Assembly (NCBI RefSeq): GCF_900187125.1
Contig: NZ_LT906468.1
Coordinates: forward strand, 744,001-808,000
DNA from: Sphingobacterium mizutaii
GTDB lineage: Bacteria > Bacteroidota > Bacteroidia > Sphingobacteriales > Sphingobacteriaceae
DNA: 64,000 nucleotides
Direction: 5' to 3'
A program made the translations under genes and the position numbers. Of this stretch, positions 41,997 through 51,745 are shown piece by piece; the stretch's first letter is position 1; every line of letters begins with the position of its first letter. Under the pieces are notes generated by a model. It saw only the letters and a list, made by a program, of their open reading frames with translations, searched no databases and was not told the origin of the DNA.

Positions 41997-43583
41997 TTAT
42001 TGTGCTGGAGCTGGTGTTTTATCCACCACTAATTTTTTGTCTCGGTTTGCGATTTCCCAAGCTGTATGGAACACTAGCTTTTCGCGTTTAGCCATCATAG
42101 GGAAGTCGATCTTATCCACCGTATCATTTGGTGTATGGTAGTCTGGATGTAAGCCTGAGAAGAAGAAAATTACTGGAATACCATGCTTTGCCAAGTTGTA
42201 TTGGTCAGAGCGGTAATAGATACGCATTGGATCTTTTGGATCATCATACATATAATCTAATTCCATTTGTGTGTAGTCCTTATTGGCTTTCTCATTGATC
42301 GCTTTCAACTCAGAACTCAACATATCCGACCCAATAGCATGGATGTAATTGTGGTTTCCATTCAAGTGCTTATCATCGATACGACCGATCATATCCATAT
42401 TCAAACAGGTAACAGTGTTGCTCAATGGGAAGATAGGATGCTGCGAATAGTAGTTTGATCCTAATAGACCTTTCTCTTCGGCTGCAAAAGCCATGAACAA
42501 GATCGTTCTTCTTGGACCTTTGCCGTCCTTTTTAGCTGCAGCGAATGCTCTTGCTAATTCCATCACACCTACTGTTCCTGAACCGTTGTCGTCTGCGCCT
42601 GGGAAGAAAGTCCCATCAGGAAGGATTCCGTCGTGGTCATAGTGACCCGAGATAATCACAACCTCTTCTTTAAGGTCTGTTCCTTCGATAACTCCTAATA
42701 CGTTTGGATCATGGAACTCCTCTTTTCTCACGCCCATGGTAGCATCTACTGATGCTTTAAGGTCAAAAGAATTTGGTTTTCCAATATTGTTGATTGTTTC
42801 TTTGATGTTTTCTACTGTGCTGTTTTTAGCTGCTAAGATTTGATTGGCAGTTTCAACAGTAATGTTAGCTACTGGGATATCCATGGTAACCTGGTTGGTC
42901 TGGTTTTCATTCGATTTCAATGTAAAACGACCTCCAGTCAAACGGCTTCCAAAACGGCTGATCATCTCAGCATTCTGGGAACTCACAGCTAAGATCATCT
43001 GTGGTTTAAGTTTGCTCAATTCCTGGATTCTTTTAAAGCGGCTGGTTGACCAATCCGATGGGGTAGCAGTTCCAGAGATCAAGGATTTGCCGTCTTTAGT
43101 TGGTTCGCCTTCATTGATCACCAACACGACTTTACCCGCAATATCCAAGCCTTTAAGGTCATTGTATTCATTAGATTGAATGCCGTATCCTACGAAGACA
43201 ATATCAGAAGCCTTGAAGTCTCTGCTGTTGTTGTTGCCTTGGATAAATAGGTCTTTTCCGTTTTCAAGAGCTTTATTGTTGATCGTAAATTTATCTACGA
43301 CATAAGAAGTTCTTTCCAATTCTACAGGTTGGAAATAGGAGCCGCTTACAGCTGGTTTTAAACCTAATTCTTTGAATACATTCGCAATGTATTCAACGGT
43401 TTTTTTACCACCTTCTTGTCCTGTCCCACGTCCTTCAAATTCACGTGATGCAAGAATAGTAAGGTGTTTTTTTGCTGATTCTTCAGTTAACAGGTCGGCA
43501 TATTTCTTTTGATTTGCCTGTTGAGCTACCGAACAGCTGAAAAGTGTCGGTATCAAAAAAGAAAGAATAAGTAATTTTTTCAT
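41997..43583 (-). CDS. M28 family peptidase with PA domain, lipoprotein
   Basis: 528 residues. Signal MKKLLILSFLIPTLFSC with a lipobox Cys17, so probably anchored to a membrane. The N-terminal part contains a PA-type insertion (FVGYGIQSNEYNDLKGLDIAGKVVLVINEGEP) and the C-terminal part is the M28 zinc peptidase: SGHYDHDG, PGADDNGSGTVGVMELARAF, FAAEEKGLLGSNYY, LNMDMIGRID and FFSGLHPDYHTPNDT. An exported aminopeptidase. The ATG at 43583 gives the lipoprotein signal; an earlier ATG at 43610 would overlap rpiB. rpiB ends 17 bases upstream. Confidence 0.92.
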   Translation of the reverse strand: MKKLLILSFLIPTLFSCSVAQQANQKKYADLLTEESAKKHLTILASREFEGRGTGQEGGKKTVEYIANVFKELGLKPAVSGSYFQPVELERTSYVVDKFTINNKALENGKDLFIQGNNNSRDFKASDIVFVGYGIQSNEYNDLKGLDIAGKVVLVINEGEPTKDGKSLISGTATPSDWSTSRFKRIQELSKLKPQMILAVSSQNAEMISRFGSRLTGGRFTLKSNENQTNQVTMDIPVANITVETANQILAAKNSTVENIKETINNIGKPNSFDLKASVDATMGVRKEEFHDPNVLGVIEGTDLKEEVVIISGHYDHDGILPDGTFFPGADDNGSGTVGVMELARAFAAAKKDGKGPRRTILFMAFAAEEKGLLGSNYYSQHPIFPLSNTVTCLNMDMIGRIDDKHLNGNHNYIHAIGSDMLSSELKAINEKANKDYTQMELDYMYDDPKDPMRIYYRSDQYNLAKHGIPVIFFFSGLHPDYHTPNDTVDKIDFPMMAKREKLVFHTAWEIANRDKKLVVDKTPAPAQ

Positions 43584-43600
43584 TATTGATTTTAAATTGG

Positions 43601-44038
43601 TTATGCACAAGAAATTTTGTTGACACGATTAGCATGACGACCTCCTTCGAAGTCAGTTGTCAAGAATGTGCGAACAATACGTTTTGCTAAGTCAAGATCA
43701 ATAAAACGAGCTGGAATACAAACGATATTGGCATCATTGTGTTGACGGGCTAAAGCTGAAATTTCTTCCAACCAGCAAATCGCAGCACGAATGCCTTGGT
43801 GTTTGTTCGCTGTGATGGCAACTCCATTTGCACTGCCACAGATCAAGATACCTAATTCATTTTCTTTGTTCTCTACACTTGAAGATACCGGATGGGCAAA
43901 ATCTGGATAGTCAACAGAATCTGCAGTAGCAGGACCGAAATCCTGAACAGTATAACCTAATTCGTTTAAGAATGTGATTAATGTTGTTTTATATTCAAAC
44001 CCAGCGTGATCACTGCCAATTGCGATTTTTTTAGACAT
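43601..44038 (-). CDS. rpiB: Ribose 5-phosphate isomerase B
   Basis: A 145-residue RpiB/LacAB-type isomerase interconverting ribose 5-phosphate and ribulose 5-phosphate. IAIGSDHAGFEYK at the start, the catalytic Cys67 in ILICGSANGVAITANKH and His100 in ARQHNDANIVCIPARF fit. It lies between tatC (six-base gap) and the M28 lipoprotein gene on the minus strand, probably one operon. Confidence 0.95.
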   Translation of the reverse strand: MSKKIAIGSDHAGFEYKTTLITFLNELGYTVQDFGPATADSVDYPDFAHPVSSSVENKENELGILICGSANGVAITANKHQGIRAAICWLEEISALARQHNDANIVCIPARFIDLDLAKRIVRTFLTTDFEGGRHANRVNKISCA

Positions 44039-44044
44039 GATGTG

Positions 44045-44917
44045 TTATTTTGTATTATAAAATTCTTTTTCCGCGAGCTCCTTCGCTTTTTTGACATTCG
44101 CCGATACCATGATACTCAATTCGTACAAGATAAACATCGGAGCACTTACCGTCAATAATGTGATAACGTCCGCTGTTGGAGTAATGATAGCCGCAATGAC
44201 TAAGATAATGACGATGGCATATCTACGGCTCGCACGCATAAACTCTGGCGTCATGATACCGATTTTCGAAAGGATAAAGATCAGAATAGGGAGTAGGAAG
44301 ATAATTCCACAACCTAATGTTAAAGTCGCGATAGTTGATAAATAAGAGTCAATGGTAATCTGGTTAGTGATTTCCTCACTCAGAGACACGTTCGCAAGGA
44401 AATTAACTGACAGAGGAACTACGATGTAGTAGCCAAATAAGGCCCCAATAATGAAGAGCACAGTAGCATAGAATACAAAACCTCTAGCTGATTTCCTTTC
44501 TACATCTGTAAGGGCAGGTTTAATGAATAACCAGATTTCGAATAGGAGGTATGGGAATCCCAAAGCTACCGCCATCAAAAGACAGGAGTTGATTTGGAGC
44601 ATAAATTGCCCCGCCAATTCTGTGTTGATGATATTGAAAGGAATCTTCTCAACACAGAACCCTTCCAGATTCAAGGCTGCTCCAACTTTACACATCATGC
44701 GATAGGTCCAGAAGTCCAAGTTCTTCGGGCCCATGATGATCTGGTTGAAAACAAAATCGTAAAATGTAAAGGAAAGGATAGCAAATACGGTAATAGCAAT
44801 TACAGAACGGATGATATGCCACCTAAGGATTTCTAAATGATCGAAGAAGGACATTTCAGCTTCGATGTTCTTTCCTTTATTCTTAATTGCCTCTATAAGT
44901 TTAATATTCTTGGACAT
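44045..44917 (-). CDS. tatC: Sec-independent protein translocase subunit TatC
   Basis: 290 residues, six membrane helices, the receptor for twin-arginine signal peptides. EMSFFDHLEILRWHIIRSV at the N-terminus (with the conserved FxxHLxxLR pattern), GFPYLLFEIWLFIKPALTDVERKSARGF, FGYYIVVPLSVNFL and the late ITPTADVITLLTVSAPMFILYELSIM are typical. tatA is not in the window. The Tat-signal lipoprotein at 28671-29666 would be one of its clients. Confidence 0.96.
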   Translation of the reverse strand: MSKNIKLIEAIKNKGKNIEAEMSFFDHLEILRWHIIRSVIAITVFAILSFTFYDFVFNQIIMGPKNLDFWTYRMMCKVGAALNLEGFCVEKIPFNIINTELAGQFMLQINSCLLMAVALGFPYLLFEIWLFIKPALTDVERKSARGFVFYATVLFIIGALFGYYIVVPLSVNFLANVSLSEEITNQITIDSYLSTIATLTLGCGIIFLLPILIFILSKIGIMTPEFMRASRRYAIVIILVIAAIITPTADVITLLTVSAPMFILYELSIMVSANVKKAKELAEKEFYNTK

Positions 44918-44959
44918 GTAGTTTTAATGCGGTGATCTAATCGTAAGAAAACAAAAATA

Positions 44960-44981
44960 CCATTCTTCTCTCGAAGAATGG
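44960..44981 (-). terminator. Hairpin after accC
   Basis: A 9-bp stem CCATTCTTC/GAAGAATGG with a 4-base loop, followed on the minus strand by a T-run. It starts 27 bases after the accC stop. Confidence 0.8.
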
Positions 44982-45007
44982 CATGTTTTGTATATGTAAA
45001 GTAAATT

Positions 45008-46369
45008 TTATACAACCTCCTCATCAGGATACTCCGTAAGGTCGAAAGTTTCCATGAATTTAGTCGTGAAATTACCTGCCCTAAAGTTCGGGTCACGCAT
45101 TAAACGAAGGTGGAGAGGGATGGTTGTCTTTACGCCCTCAATAACGAATTCACTTAGCGCACGCTCCATGGTATTGATAGCCTCTTCACGAGTTTGTGCT
45201 ACACAAATCAATTTCGCGATCATTGAATCGTAGTTAGGAGGGATTGTATATCCTGAGTAAACGTGTGTATCTACACGTACACCATGACCTCCAGGTGAAT
45301 GGAAGTTGGTAATCTTACCTGGTGACGGACGGAAGTTGTTAAATGGATCTTCCGCGTTGATACGACATTCGATTGCATGCATAGTAGGTTCATAGCTCTT
45401 TCCAGAGATAGGAATACCAGCAGCAACTTTAATCTGTTCTTTGATCAAGTCAAAGTTGATTACTTCTTCAGTTACAGGGTGCTCTACTTGAATACGGGTA
45501 TTCATTTCCATAAAGTAGAAGTTGCGGTGTTTGTCAACTAAAAATTCGATTGTTCCAGCACCTTCATATTTTACGGCTTTCGCACCTAAGATGGCAGCTT
45601 CACCCATTTTAGCACGCAATTCTGGTGTAATAAATGGAGAAGGAGCTTCTTCAACTAATTTTTGGTGTCTTCTTTGGATTGAACAGTCACGTTCAGAAAG
45701 GTGACATACTGTTCCATATTGGTCACCGATTACTTGGATTTCAATATGACGAGGATCTTCAACAAATTTCTCTAAGTACAAGCCATCGTTTCCGAAAGCA
45801 GCACCAGATTCTTGACGTGCAGAATCCCAAGCATTTTCAAACTCTTCATCTTTCCAAATGATACGCATTCCGCGGCCACCACCGCCGGCAGTAGCTTTTA
45901 GGATTACAGGGTAACCCATGTCCTTGGCGATTTTCAAACCAGTTTTTACATCTGGTAATAAACCGTCAGAACCAGGGATGGTTGGAACACCAGCTTTTTT
46001 CATTGTCTCTTTAGCCGATGCTTTATCTCCCATTTTTTCAATCTGGTCAGCGGTAGCACCGATGAATTTGATGCCATACTCAGCACAGATTGCGGAAAAT
46101 TTAGCGTTTTCGGATAAGAAACCGTATCCAGGGTGGATTGCATCAGCATTTGTAAGTTCAGCTGCTGCAATGATATTTGGAATATTTAAATAGGAATCTT
46201 TACTAGCAGGTGGGCCGATACAAACAGCTTCATCCGCGAAGCGAACGTGTAAACTGTCGCGGTCAGCAGTAGAATATACTGCAACACTTTGAATTCCCAT
46301 CTCTTTACAAGTACGGATAATTCGAAGTGCGATTTCACCTCTATTGGCAATTAATATTTTTTTGAACAT
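45008..46369 (-). CDS. accC: Acetyl-CoA carboxylase, biotin carboxylase subunit
   Basis: 453 residues, ATP-grasp biotin carboxylase, the first half-reaction of malonyl-CoA synthesis. [71 protein letters not shown] and ECRINAEDP are all conserved. It follows accB (67-base gap) in an rpmF-plsX-fabH-accB-accC series, the fatty acid start-up block. Confidence 0.98.
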   Translation of the reverse strand: MFKKILIANRGEIALRIIRTCKEMGIQSVAVYSTADRDSLHVRFADEAVCIGPPASKDSYLNIPNIIAAAELTNADAIHPGYGFLSENAKFSAICAEYGIKFIGATADQIEKMGDKASAKETMKKAGVPTIPGSDGLLPDVKTGLKIAKDMGYPVILKATAGGGGRGMRIIWKDEEFENAWDSARQESGAAFGNDGLYLEKFVEDPRHIEIQVIGDQYGTVCHLSERDCSIQRRHQKLVEEAPSPFITPELRAKMGEAAILGAKAVKYEGAGTIEFLVDKHRNFYFMEMNTRIQVEHPVTEEVINFDLIKEQIKVAAGIPISGKSYEPTMHAIECRINAEDPFNNFRPSPGKITNFHSPGGHGVRVDTHVYSGYTIPPNYDSMIAKLICVAQTREEAINTMERALSEFVIEGVKTTIPLHLRLMRDPNFRAGNFTTKFMETFDLTEYPDEEVV

Positions 46370-46436
46370 AATACTCTTTGATGTAACACTTTATCTCTTA
46401 GCACAATAAAAAAAGTTTCTGGAATTACTCCAAAAA

Positions 46437-46919
46437 CTAACTAGGGTCTACTAAGAATAAAGGTTGGTCGTATTCTACAGGTTGAGCATCATTTACCAAA
46501 ATCTTAACGATCTTTCCTGATACTTCAGATTCGATTTCATTGAACAACTTCATTGCCTCAACGATACAGATAACCTTTCCAGGAGTAACCTCATCACCTA
46601 CATTTACAAATGATGCTTTGTCTGGTCCTGGAGAACGGTAAAATGTTCCGATAATAGGAGACTTAATAGTAATATATTTTGAGCTTTCGTCAGCAACAGG
46701 AGCTTGAGCTGCAGGAGCAGCAGCCACTGGAGCAGGAGCCGCAACAGGAGCAACCGCCGGTGCAACCTGAGCTGCAGGAAGAGTTGCCGTTACGTAAGTA
46801 GGCTCTTGATTAGTCTTTATCGTAATTTTAAAATCTTTCTCTTCGATTGATACTTCATTCACACCCGATTTGGAAACGAATTTGATCAGATCTTGAATTT
46901 GTTTAATATCCATACTCAT
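46437..46919 (-). CDS. accB: Acetyl-CoA carboxylase, biotin carboxyl carrier protein
   Basis: 160 residues: an N-terminal domain (about 1-40), an Ala/Pro-rich flexible linker (about 47-77) and the biotinyl domain with the modified lysine Lys124 in [36 protein letters not shown] is also typical. A second in-frame ATG two codons later (MDIKQIQDL) could be the true start. Partner of accC immediately downstream. Confidence 0.97.
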   Translation of the reverse strand: MSMDIKQIQDLIKFVSKSGVNEVSIEEKDFKITIKTNQEPTYVTATLPAAQVAPAVAPVAAPAPVAAAPAAQAPVADESSKYITIKSPIIGTFYRSPGPDKASFVNVGDEVTPGKVICIVEAMKLFNEIESEVSGKIVKILVNDAQPVEYDQPLFLVDPS

Positions 46920-46985
46920 ATGCTAGTAGGTTTGTTTAATAATTTTAAAAAATAAATAGCTATAAAGGTAATAATAAAATGCAGA

Positions 46986-47975
46986 TTAATACGCCCATCT
47001 CAAATAAATAGAGCCCCATGTAAACCCACCGCCAAATGCCGCTAGGATTAGATTGTCGCCCTTTTTAAGTTGGCTTTCCCACTCCCATAAACACAATGGA
47101 ATGGTCCCGCTAGTTGTATTTCCGTATTTTTGAATGTTTACCATTACTTTTTCCTCTGGTAGTCCCGCACGTTCTGCAGTGGCATCAATGATGCGCTTGT
47201 TTGCTTGATGTGGAACTAACCAATTAACATCTTCCGAGGTCAATTTGTTTCTTTCCATAACTTCAACAGCTACATCAGCCATATTGGTTACTGCAAATTT
47301 AAATACGGTACGACCTTCTTGGTAAGCGTAATGAAGGCCTGCGTCTACTGTTTCATGAGTAGCTGGGTTCAAAGAACCACCGCCTTTAATGTTTAGGAAT
47401 TGACCGCCAGATCCATCTGTTTTTAAAACAGCGTCGATCAGTCCGTTTCCTTCTTCATTTGGTTCCAGCAATACTGCTCCACATCCATCTCCGAATAGGA
47501 TACAGGTATTTCTGTCTTTATAATTGACTACTGATGACATCTTATCGCCACCAACAACCAGTACTTTTTTGTGTTTTCCAGATTCAATGAATTGAGCTCC
47601 AGTGGTCAATCCGAAAAGAAATCCTGAACAAGCCGCTTGAAGGTCGAAACCCCAAGCTTTCTTAGCGCCAATTTTGTCTGCCAAGATGTTTGCTGTAGCA
47701 GGGAATAACATATCCGGTGTGCTGGTACAGAAGATTATTAAGTCGATATCCTCAGCAGAAATCCCTCTTTTCTCCAATAGGCCATTTACCGCTGGCACTG
47801 CCAAGTCAGAAGTAGCTTTTCCTGGATCTTTTAATATTCTTCGCTCACGGATTCCTGTGCGGGTTACGATCCATTCGTCGTTAGTGTCTACCATTGTTTC
47901 CAACTCTTTGTTGGTCAGGATATAGTCCGGAACGTAACCATGTACTGCAGTAATAGCTGCGTGAATTTTAGACAT
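46986..47975 (-). CDS. fabH: Beta-ketoacyl-ACP synthase III
   Basis: 329 residues. Condenses an acyl-CoA primer with malonyl-ACP to start fatty acid chains; in Bacteroidota this usually accepts branched primers. The catalytic triad is Cys116 (LQAACSGFLFGL), His256 (WLVPHQANKRI) and Asn286 (YGNTTSGTIPL). Six bases separate it from plsX upstream. Confidence 0.98.
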   Translation of the reverse strand: MSKIHAAITAVHGYVPDYILTNKELETMVDTNDEWIVTRTGIRERRILKDPGKATSDLAVPAVNGLLEKRGISAEDIDLIIFCTSTPDMLFPATANILADKIGAKKAWGFDLQAACSGFLFGLTTGAQFIESGKHKKVLVVGGDKMSSVVNYKDRNTCILFGDGCGAVLLEPNEEGNGLIDAVLKTDGSGGQFLNIKGGGSLNPATHETVDAGLHYAYQEGRTVFKFAVTNMADVAVEVMERNKLTSEDVNWLVPHQANKRIIDATAERAGLPEEKVMVNIQKYGNTTSGTIPLCLWEWESQLKKGDNLILAAFGGGFTWGSIYLRWAY

Positions 47976-47980
47976 ATTTT

Positions 47981-48919
47981 TTAGTTAAATGCAGATTTGA
48001 TCCTCTCAATGAATTTTGAGGCAATCATATCTCTCGACAATAATACCATATTTTTTATAGCCTTTGGAGTTGAAATACCGTGGCCAATGATTACAGGAGC
48101 ATTTACCCCTAAAATTGGGCTGCCGCCATATTGCTCGTAATTGAACCTGTCAAAGAATTGGTCCTTGAACCCTTTCTTTAGAGTAACTACATAAAATGAT
48201 TCAGCTAGCTTCAGTACTACATTTCCAGTGTAGCCATCGCAAACAATTACATCGGCATGATCACTGAACAGATCACGTCCTTCTGCATTTCCGATAAAAT
48301 TGATCTTGTTGTTTTCTTTTAAAAGAGGGTAGGTTGCGATGGTTAGGTTGTTTCCTTTTTCTTCTTCTTCACCAATGTTCAGCAAGCCGACTTTTGGTGA
48401 GGAAATGCCGTATACATGTTCTGCATACAAGCTTCCAAGGATAGCAAATTGGTTCAACATTTCCGGCTTACAGTCTGCATTGGCCCCAACGTCCAACAGG
48501 ATCCCAAAGCCATCCTTTAGCTTAGGAACATTGGTCGCGATTGCAGGACGCAAGACACCTGTAATAGTCTTTACGCTGAACATGGCGCCTACCAGCATTG
48601 CACCGGTATTGCCTGCTGAAGAGAAAGAATCAATCTCTCCGTTTTTCAATAAGTCAAATCCCTTGGCTATAGAAGAGTTAGGTTTTTGGCTGATTGCTTT
48701 TGTGGGATGTTCGTGCATACCGATGTTCTCAGGTGCATGAACATAGTCAAATTTTGAGGGGTCAGATCCAGCTTCAGCAATAGCGTTTCTAGTGGCTTCC
48801 TCATCACCAAAAAGAACAATCCGTTGCGAATCGTCCAGCTGTTTTTGAGCTTCAATCGCTCCTTTGATATTAGAATCAGGAGCAAAATCACCTCCCAACA
48901 CGTCTAATCCAATCTTCAT
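47981..48919 (-). CDS. plsX: Phosphate acyltransferase PlsX
   Basis: 312 residues. Makes acyl-phosphate from acyl-ACP at the start of phospholipid synthesis. KIGLDVLGGDFAPDSNIKGA, SAGNTGAMLVGAMF, LLDVGANADCKPEML, NIGEEEEKGN and VVCDGYTGNVVLKLAES-type segments are conserved. It lies between rpmF and fabH in the usual order, but a strong terminator-like hairpin separates it from rpmF. Confidence 0.97.
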   Translation of the reverse strand: MKIGLDVLGGDFAPDSNIKGAIEAQKQLDDSQRIVLFGDEEATRNAIAEAGSDPSKFDYVHAPENIGMHEHPTKAISQKPNSSIAKGFDLLKNGEIDSFSSAGNTGAMLVGAMFSVKTITGVLRPAIATNVPKLKDGFGILLDVGANADCKPEMLNQFAILGSLYAEHVYGISSPKVGLLNIGEEEEKGNNLTIATYPLLKENNKINFIGNAEGRDLFSDHADVIVCDGYTGNVVLKLAESFYVVTLKKGFKDQFFDRFNYEQYGGSPILGVNAPVIIGHGISTPKAIKNMVLLSRDMIASKFIERIKSAFN

Positions 48920-48951
48920 TCGTTATTATTTATATTATTCAATAATACGCA

Positions 48952-49010
48952 AAAAACATCCCAAGTGAAAGTTAATAATATAAAATATTATACTTTTTTG
49001 GGATGTTTTT
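48952..49010 (-). terminator. Terminator-like hairpin between rpmF and plsX
   Basis: Outer 12-bp stem AAAAACATCCCA (48952-48963) with TGGGATGTTTTT (48999-49010); the 35-nt loop contains a second AT stem (AATAATAT/ATATTATT type). On the minus strand a U-run follows the outer stem. It starts 14 bases after the rpmF stop and ends 33 bases before plsX. Confidence 0.8.
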
Positions 49011-49023
49011 AAGAAAGATGTCG

Positions 49024-49215
49024 TTAGACAGCAGCGGTGTTCTCAATAATTAATTTACCGTTGTAGTATAAGTTACCGTCTACTGTATATGCGTGGTGAG
49101 GTCTGTGCACCGCGCCAGTTTCTTTACAAACAGTTAAGCTAGGTAATTCAGCTTTATAGTGTGTTCTTCTCTTGTCTCTTCTAGATTTAGAAGTTTTACG
49201 TTTTGGATGTGCCAT
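49024..49215 (-). CDS. rpmF: Ribosomal protein bL32
   Basis: 63 residues, starts MAHPKRKTSKSRRDKRRTHY, with TVCKETGAVHRPHHAYTVDGNLYYNGK. The zinc-binding cysteines of some L32 proteins are reduced here to one (Cys31), so this is a zinc-free form. Follows the DUF177 gene after 15 bases, the standard yceD-rpmF order. Confidence 0.97.
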   Translation of the reverse strand: MAHPKRKTSKSRRDKRRTHYKAELPSLTVCKETGAVHRPHHAYTVDGNLYYNGKLIIENTAAV

Positions 49216-49230
49216 CTCGTATCTTTTGTT

Positions 49231-49767
49231 TTAGTTATTTTTAATATTCTTCAATGCTTCCCAACGAGGGTCAATGTTTTCATTGTCCTCCTCAGACGAG
49301 CTTTCTTCTTCATTTTGTATTCTGTCCAACATCTCCGGATCACATGCTATCCCATCTCCGTTTTCATTACACTTAGGATAGGGTGGTACTGCTACATTGA
49401 TGTATTCATACAGCAAAGGAGCAATGTCCAATTCATAATCGTTCTTGGATAAAGTGATCACTTCTTCCGTGTCCTCGTTCCAATCTTCGTCGATGAATTT
49501 TACCAAAGCACGTTCCTTAATGTGAACGGGCGAATCAAAGGTCGATAGACAAACATCGCAAGTCAGTTTTATGGTGCCTTGAATGTCGAAATTAGCTATC
49601 AACATGTTCTCCTGTTTCTGCAAGTCGACAACCGCTTTCAGATTGCCTTCCTGTATCAAGGAATGTTCGTAACATGCAAAGAACTTCTCGTCGATTTCAA
49701 AGTCAAAACTGTGCTTACCTGTTGAAAGACCTGAAAATGGTATTCTGTATTTTTTTAGATACTTCAC
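49231..49767 (-). CDS. DUF177 (YceD) family protein
   Basis: 178 residues with the N-terminal pattern KKYRIPFSGLSTGKHSFDFEIDEKFF, the central GTIKLTCDVCLSTFDSPV (CxxC) and the acidic stretch DEDWNEDTEEVITLSKNDYELDIAPLLYEYI, then CNENGDGIACDPEMLDR. YceD is linked to 23S rRNA accumulation and is nearly always upstream of rpmF, as here. The only plausible start is GTG at 49767. Confidence 0.93.
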   Translation of the reverse strand: MKYLKKYRIPFSGLSTGKHSFDFEIDEKFFACYEHSLIQEGNLKAVVDLQKQENMLIANFDIQGTIKLTCDVCLSTFDSPVHIKERALVKFIDEDWNEDTEEVITLSKNDYELDIAPLLYEYINVAVPPYPKCNENGDGIACDPEMLDRIQNEEESSSEEDNENIDPRWEALKNIKNN

Positions 49768-49841
49768 AATCTTGCATTTGAGCCTGCAAAAGTAACGATT
49801 AATTAAGTATAAATGAAATTTATTTTAAAAAATCGTCTAGG

Positions 49842-50492
49842 CTATTCGTAATAATTTTTTCCTAATTCAATTTTCGGACGATCGTTCGCCATCCTCCATT
49901 TATTGGTGTCGCGCAATGAATAAGCACAACCGCAATATTCCTGCATATAAAACCTTTCTTTCTTGCTGATTTCCAGCATTCTCGCTGAACCGCCTTTCTT
50001 GCGCCAGTTGAATGTCCAATATTCCATGTTCGGATATCGCGATGCCGCTCTTACCCCACAATCATTGATCTGGCTCATCGTTTTCCAACGCGAGATACCA
50101 AGTGAACTCGAGATCACATCAAAGCCATTTTGAGCAGCATATTCAGCCGTTTTCTCAAAACGCATATCAAAACACATGGTGCAGCGAATCCCTCTCTCAG
50201 GTTCATGCTCCATGCCTTTTGCCAACTCAAACCAGTGATCTACATCATAGTCGGCATCAATAAATGGAATATTGTGCTTTTCAGCAAATCGGATGTTTTC
50301 CTCCTTCCTTAGATCATACTCCTTCCGTGGATGAATGTTAGGATTATAGAAATAGATCGTAAAATCTATGTTGGAAGCAATCAATGCCTCCATTACCTCA
50401 CCAGAACAGGGAGCACAGCAGGAGTGAAGCAAAAGCTTTTTCCCTTCGTTGGGCAATTCCAACTTCTCTCTTACAAATTCTTTGTTCTCCAT
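49842..50492 (-). CDS. queH: Epoxyqueuosine reductase QueH
   Basis: 216 residues. Reduces epoxyqueuosine to queuosine in tRNA anticodons, replacing QueG. Cysteines that bind the cluster and metal are visible: Cys25-Cys26-Cys29 (HSCCAPCSG), Cys104/Cys107 (RCTMCFDMR) and the C-terminal [19 protein letters not shown] is also typical. Monocistronic or with the DUF177 gene 74 bases downstream. Confidence 0.95.
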   Translation of the reverse strand: MENKEFVREKLELPNEGKKLLLHSCCAPCSGEVMEALIASNIDFTIYFYNPNIHPRKEYDLRKEENIRFAEKHNIPFIDADYDVDHWFELAKGMEHEPERGIRCTMCFDMRFEKTAEYAAQNGFDVISSSLGISRWKTMSQINDCGVRAASRYPNMEYWTFNWRKKGGSARMLEISKKERFYMQEYCGCAYSLRDTNKWRMANDRPKIELGKNYYE

Positions 50493-50591
50493 TGCTTTAT
50501 TATCTATTCTGCAATTTTACGGAAAACCATCTATTTAACCAACTTTAACAATCTTAAAGCCCTGAGAGCACGCCGACAAACGATTATTTTA

Positions 50592-50599
50592 TACATTTG
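50592..50599 (+). promoter_or_regulatory. -7 promoter element of the following lipoprotein gene
   Basis: TACATTTG fits TAnnTTTG and lies 17 bases before the ATG at 50617. No convincing -33 element. Confidence 0.5.
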
Positions 50600-50616
50600 T
50601 AATAAATTGATTATTT

Positions 50617-51711
50617 ATGAAACTTAAATACGTATTTGCGCTACTCGCCATTGCCACCCTCATAGGATTTTATTCCTGTGAAAAAGACGATGATGAGCCT
50701 ACTACAAGCAACTCTATCTCAAGACTATATATATCCTACTCTGATTACAATGAAAACCCCGAATTAACGCCTTTCAACAACGTTGTGTTGCTGCCGAATG
50801 CAGATGAGGAAGAGGACATGAGCCTTCGTGCCACTCCTTTTTTAGGAAATGTAAGGGGCGGAAATTCAATCTATTTCAACCCAAGTGCACGCATTATTTT
50901 TCAATCTTCATTAAATACCACTGTTACAGACACCTTTGTCTACAAACTGAATATTGGTGAAACTGGTGCTTTGAGCAATGACAAAAATCAAATCCGCCAA
51001 GGCGTTTTAAAAGGAGTGCGTGGTTTGGTCTTCCATCCAAGTCTTGATAAGTTGTACACCATCTCTGTAGGTGGCGATGAACCAAGTTACTATGTATTCG
51101 ACAGACCTCGTGGGTTATCCGAATTCAGAAAACCGGGACAGACCTATCGGTTTAAAAATAATATAGACCCTTGGGATGTGACCATAGTGAAAAGCGGATT
51201 GGTGGTGAGTAAATCTGGAACAAATGGGGGAGTTGAAATTTACGACAACCTGGTTATTTCCCGAGATTCCACTGTTGCTTCGGTGGAGCCTTCCAAAGTA
51301 CTGACCGTTGAGAATGCCAGCAATATCCGTGGTATGTCAGTCGATACGGTAAACAATATGCTTGCGCTGACCGATTTTGTACAGGTAGGAACTGGTGCAT
51401 CGGCAACTTACCAGGGAAAGATTCTCATCTTTGATGATTATGCGAAAATCAGTGCTGCAACAGGTGTTATTAGCCCTTCACGTATTATTACAGGGATAAA
51501 TACCAAATTACAGCAACCGGTGGATGTTGAGCTTGATTTCAGAAAAGACAGCAAGTTTATCTATGTGGCTGATCCTGTTTCAAAAGCAGTTTATAGATTT
51601 TTAAAGACTGATAATGGAGACGTTGCGCCAAATGCCACTTATCAATATCAGCAAGCTGGTAGGAGCGTTCCTTCGACTCCAAGAGGGATATCCTTAGATG
51701 CCAGGAATTAA
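50617..51711 (+). CDS. Exported lipoprotein with beta-propeller-like repeats
   Basis: 364 residues. Signal YVFALLAIATLIGFYSC with lipobox Cys21, then an acidic stretch (EKDDDEPTTS) that in Bacteroidota often directs surface exposure. The mature part shows repeating strand units (KGVRGLVFHPSLDKLYTISVG; NIRGMSVDTVNNMLALTDFV; PVDVELDFRKDSKFIYVADPVSKAVYRF), as in seven-bladed propellers of the lactonase/NHL type. No catalytic residues can be named. Monocistronic. Function unknown. Confidence 0.8.
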   Translation: MKLKYVFALLAIATLIGFYSCEKDDDEPTTSNSISRLYISYSDYNENPELTPFNNVVLLPNADEEEDMSLRATPFLGNVRGGNSIYFNPSARIIFQSSLNTTVTDTFVYKLNIGETGALSNDKNQIRQGVLKGVRGLVFHPSLDKLYTISVGGDEPSYYVFDRPRGLSEFRKPGQTYRFKNNIDPWDVTIVKSGLVVSKSGTNGGVEIYDNLVISRDSTVASVEPSKVLTVENASNIRGMSVDTVNNMLALTDFVQVGTGASATYQGKILIFDDYAKISAATGVISPSRIITGINTKLQQPVDVELDFRKDSKFIYVADPVSKAVYRFLKTDNGDVAPNATYQYQQAGRSVPSTPRGISLDARN

Positions 51712-51745
51712 ATCATAAAATAAAAGTATTTGTAGGAAGACGAGG

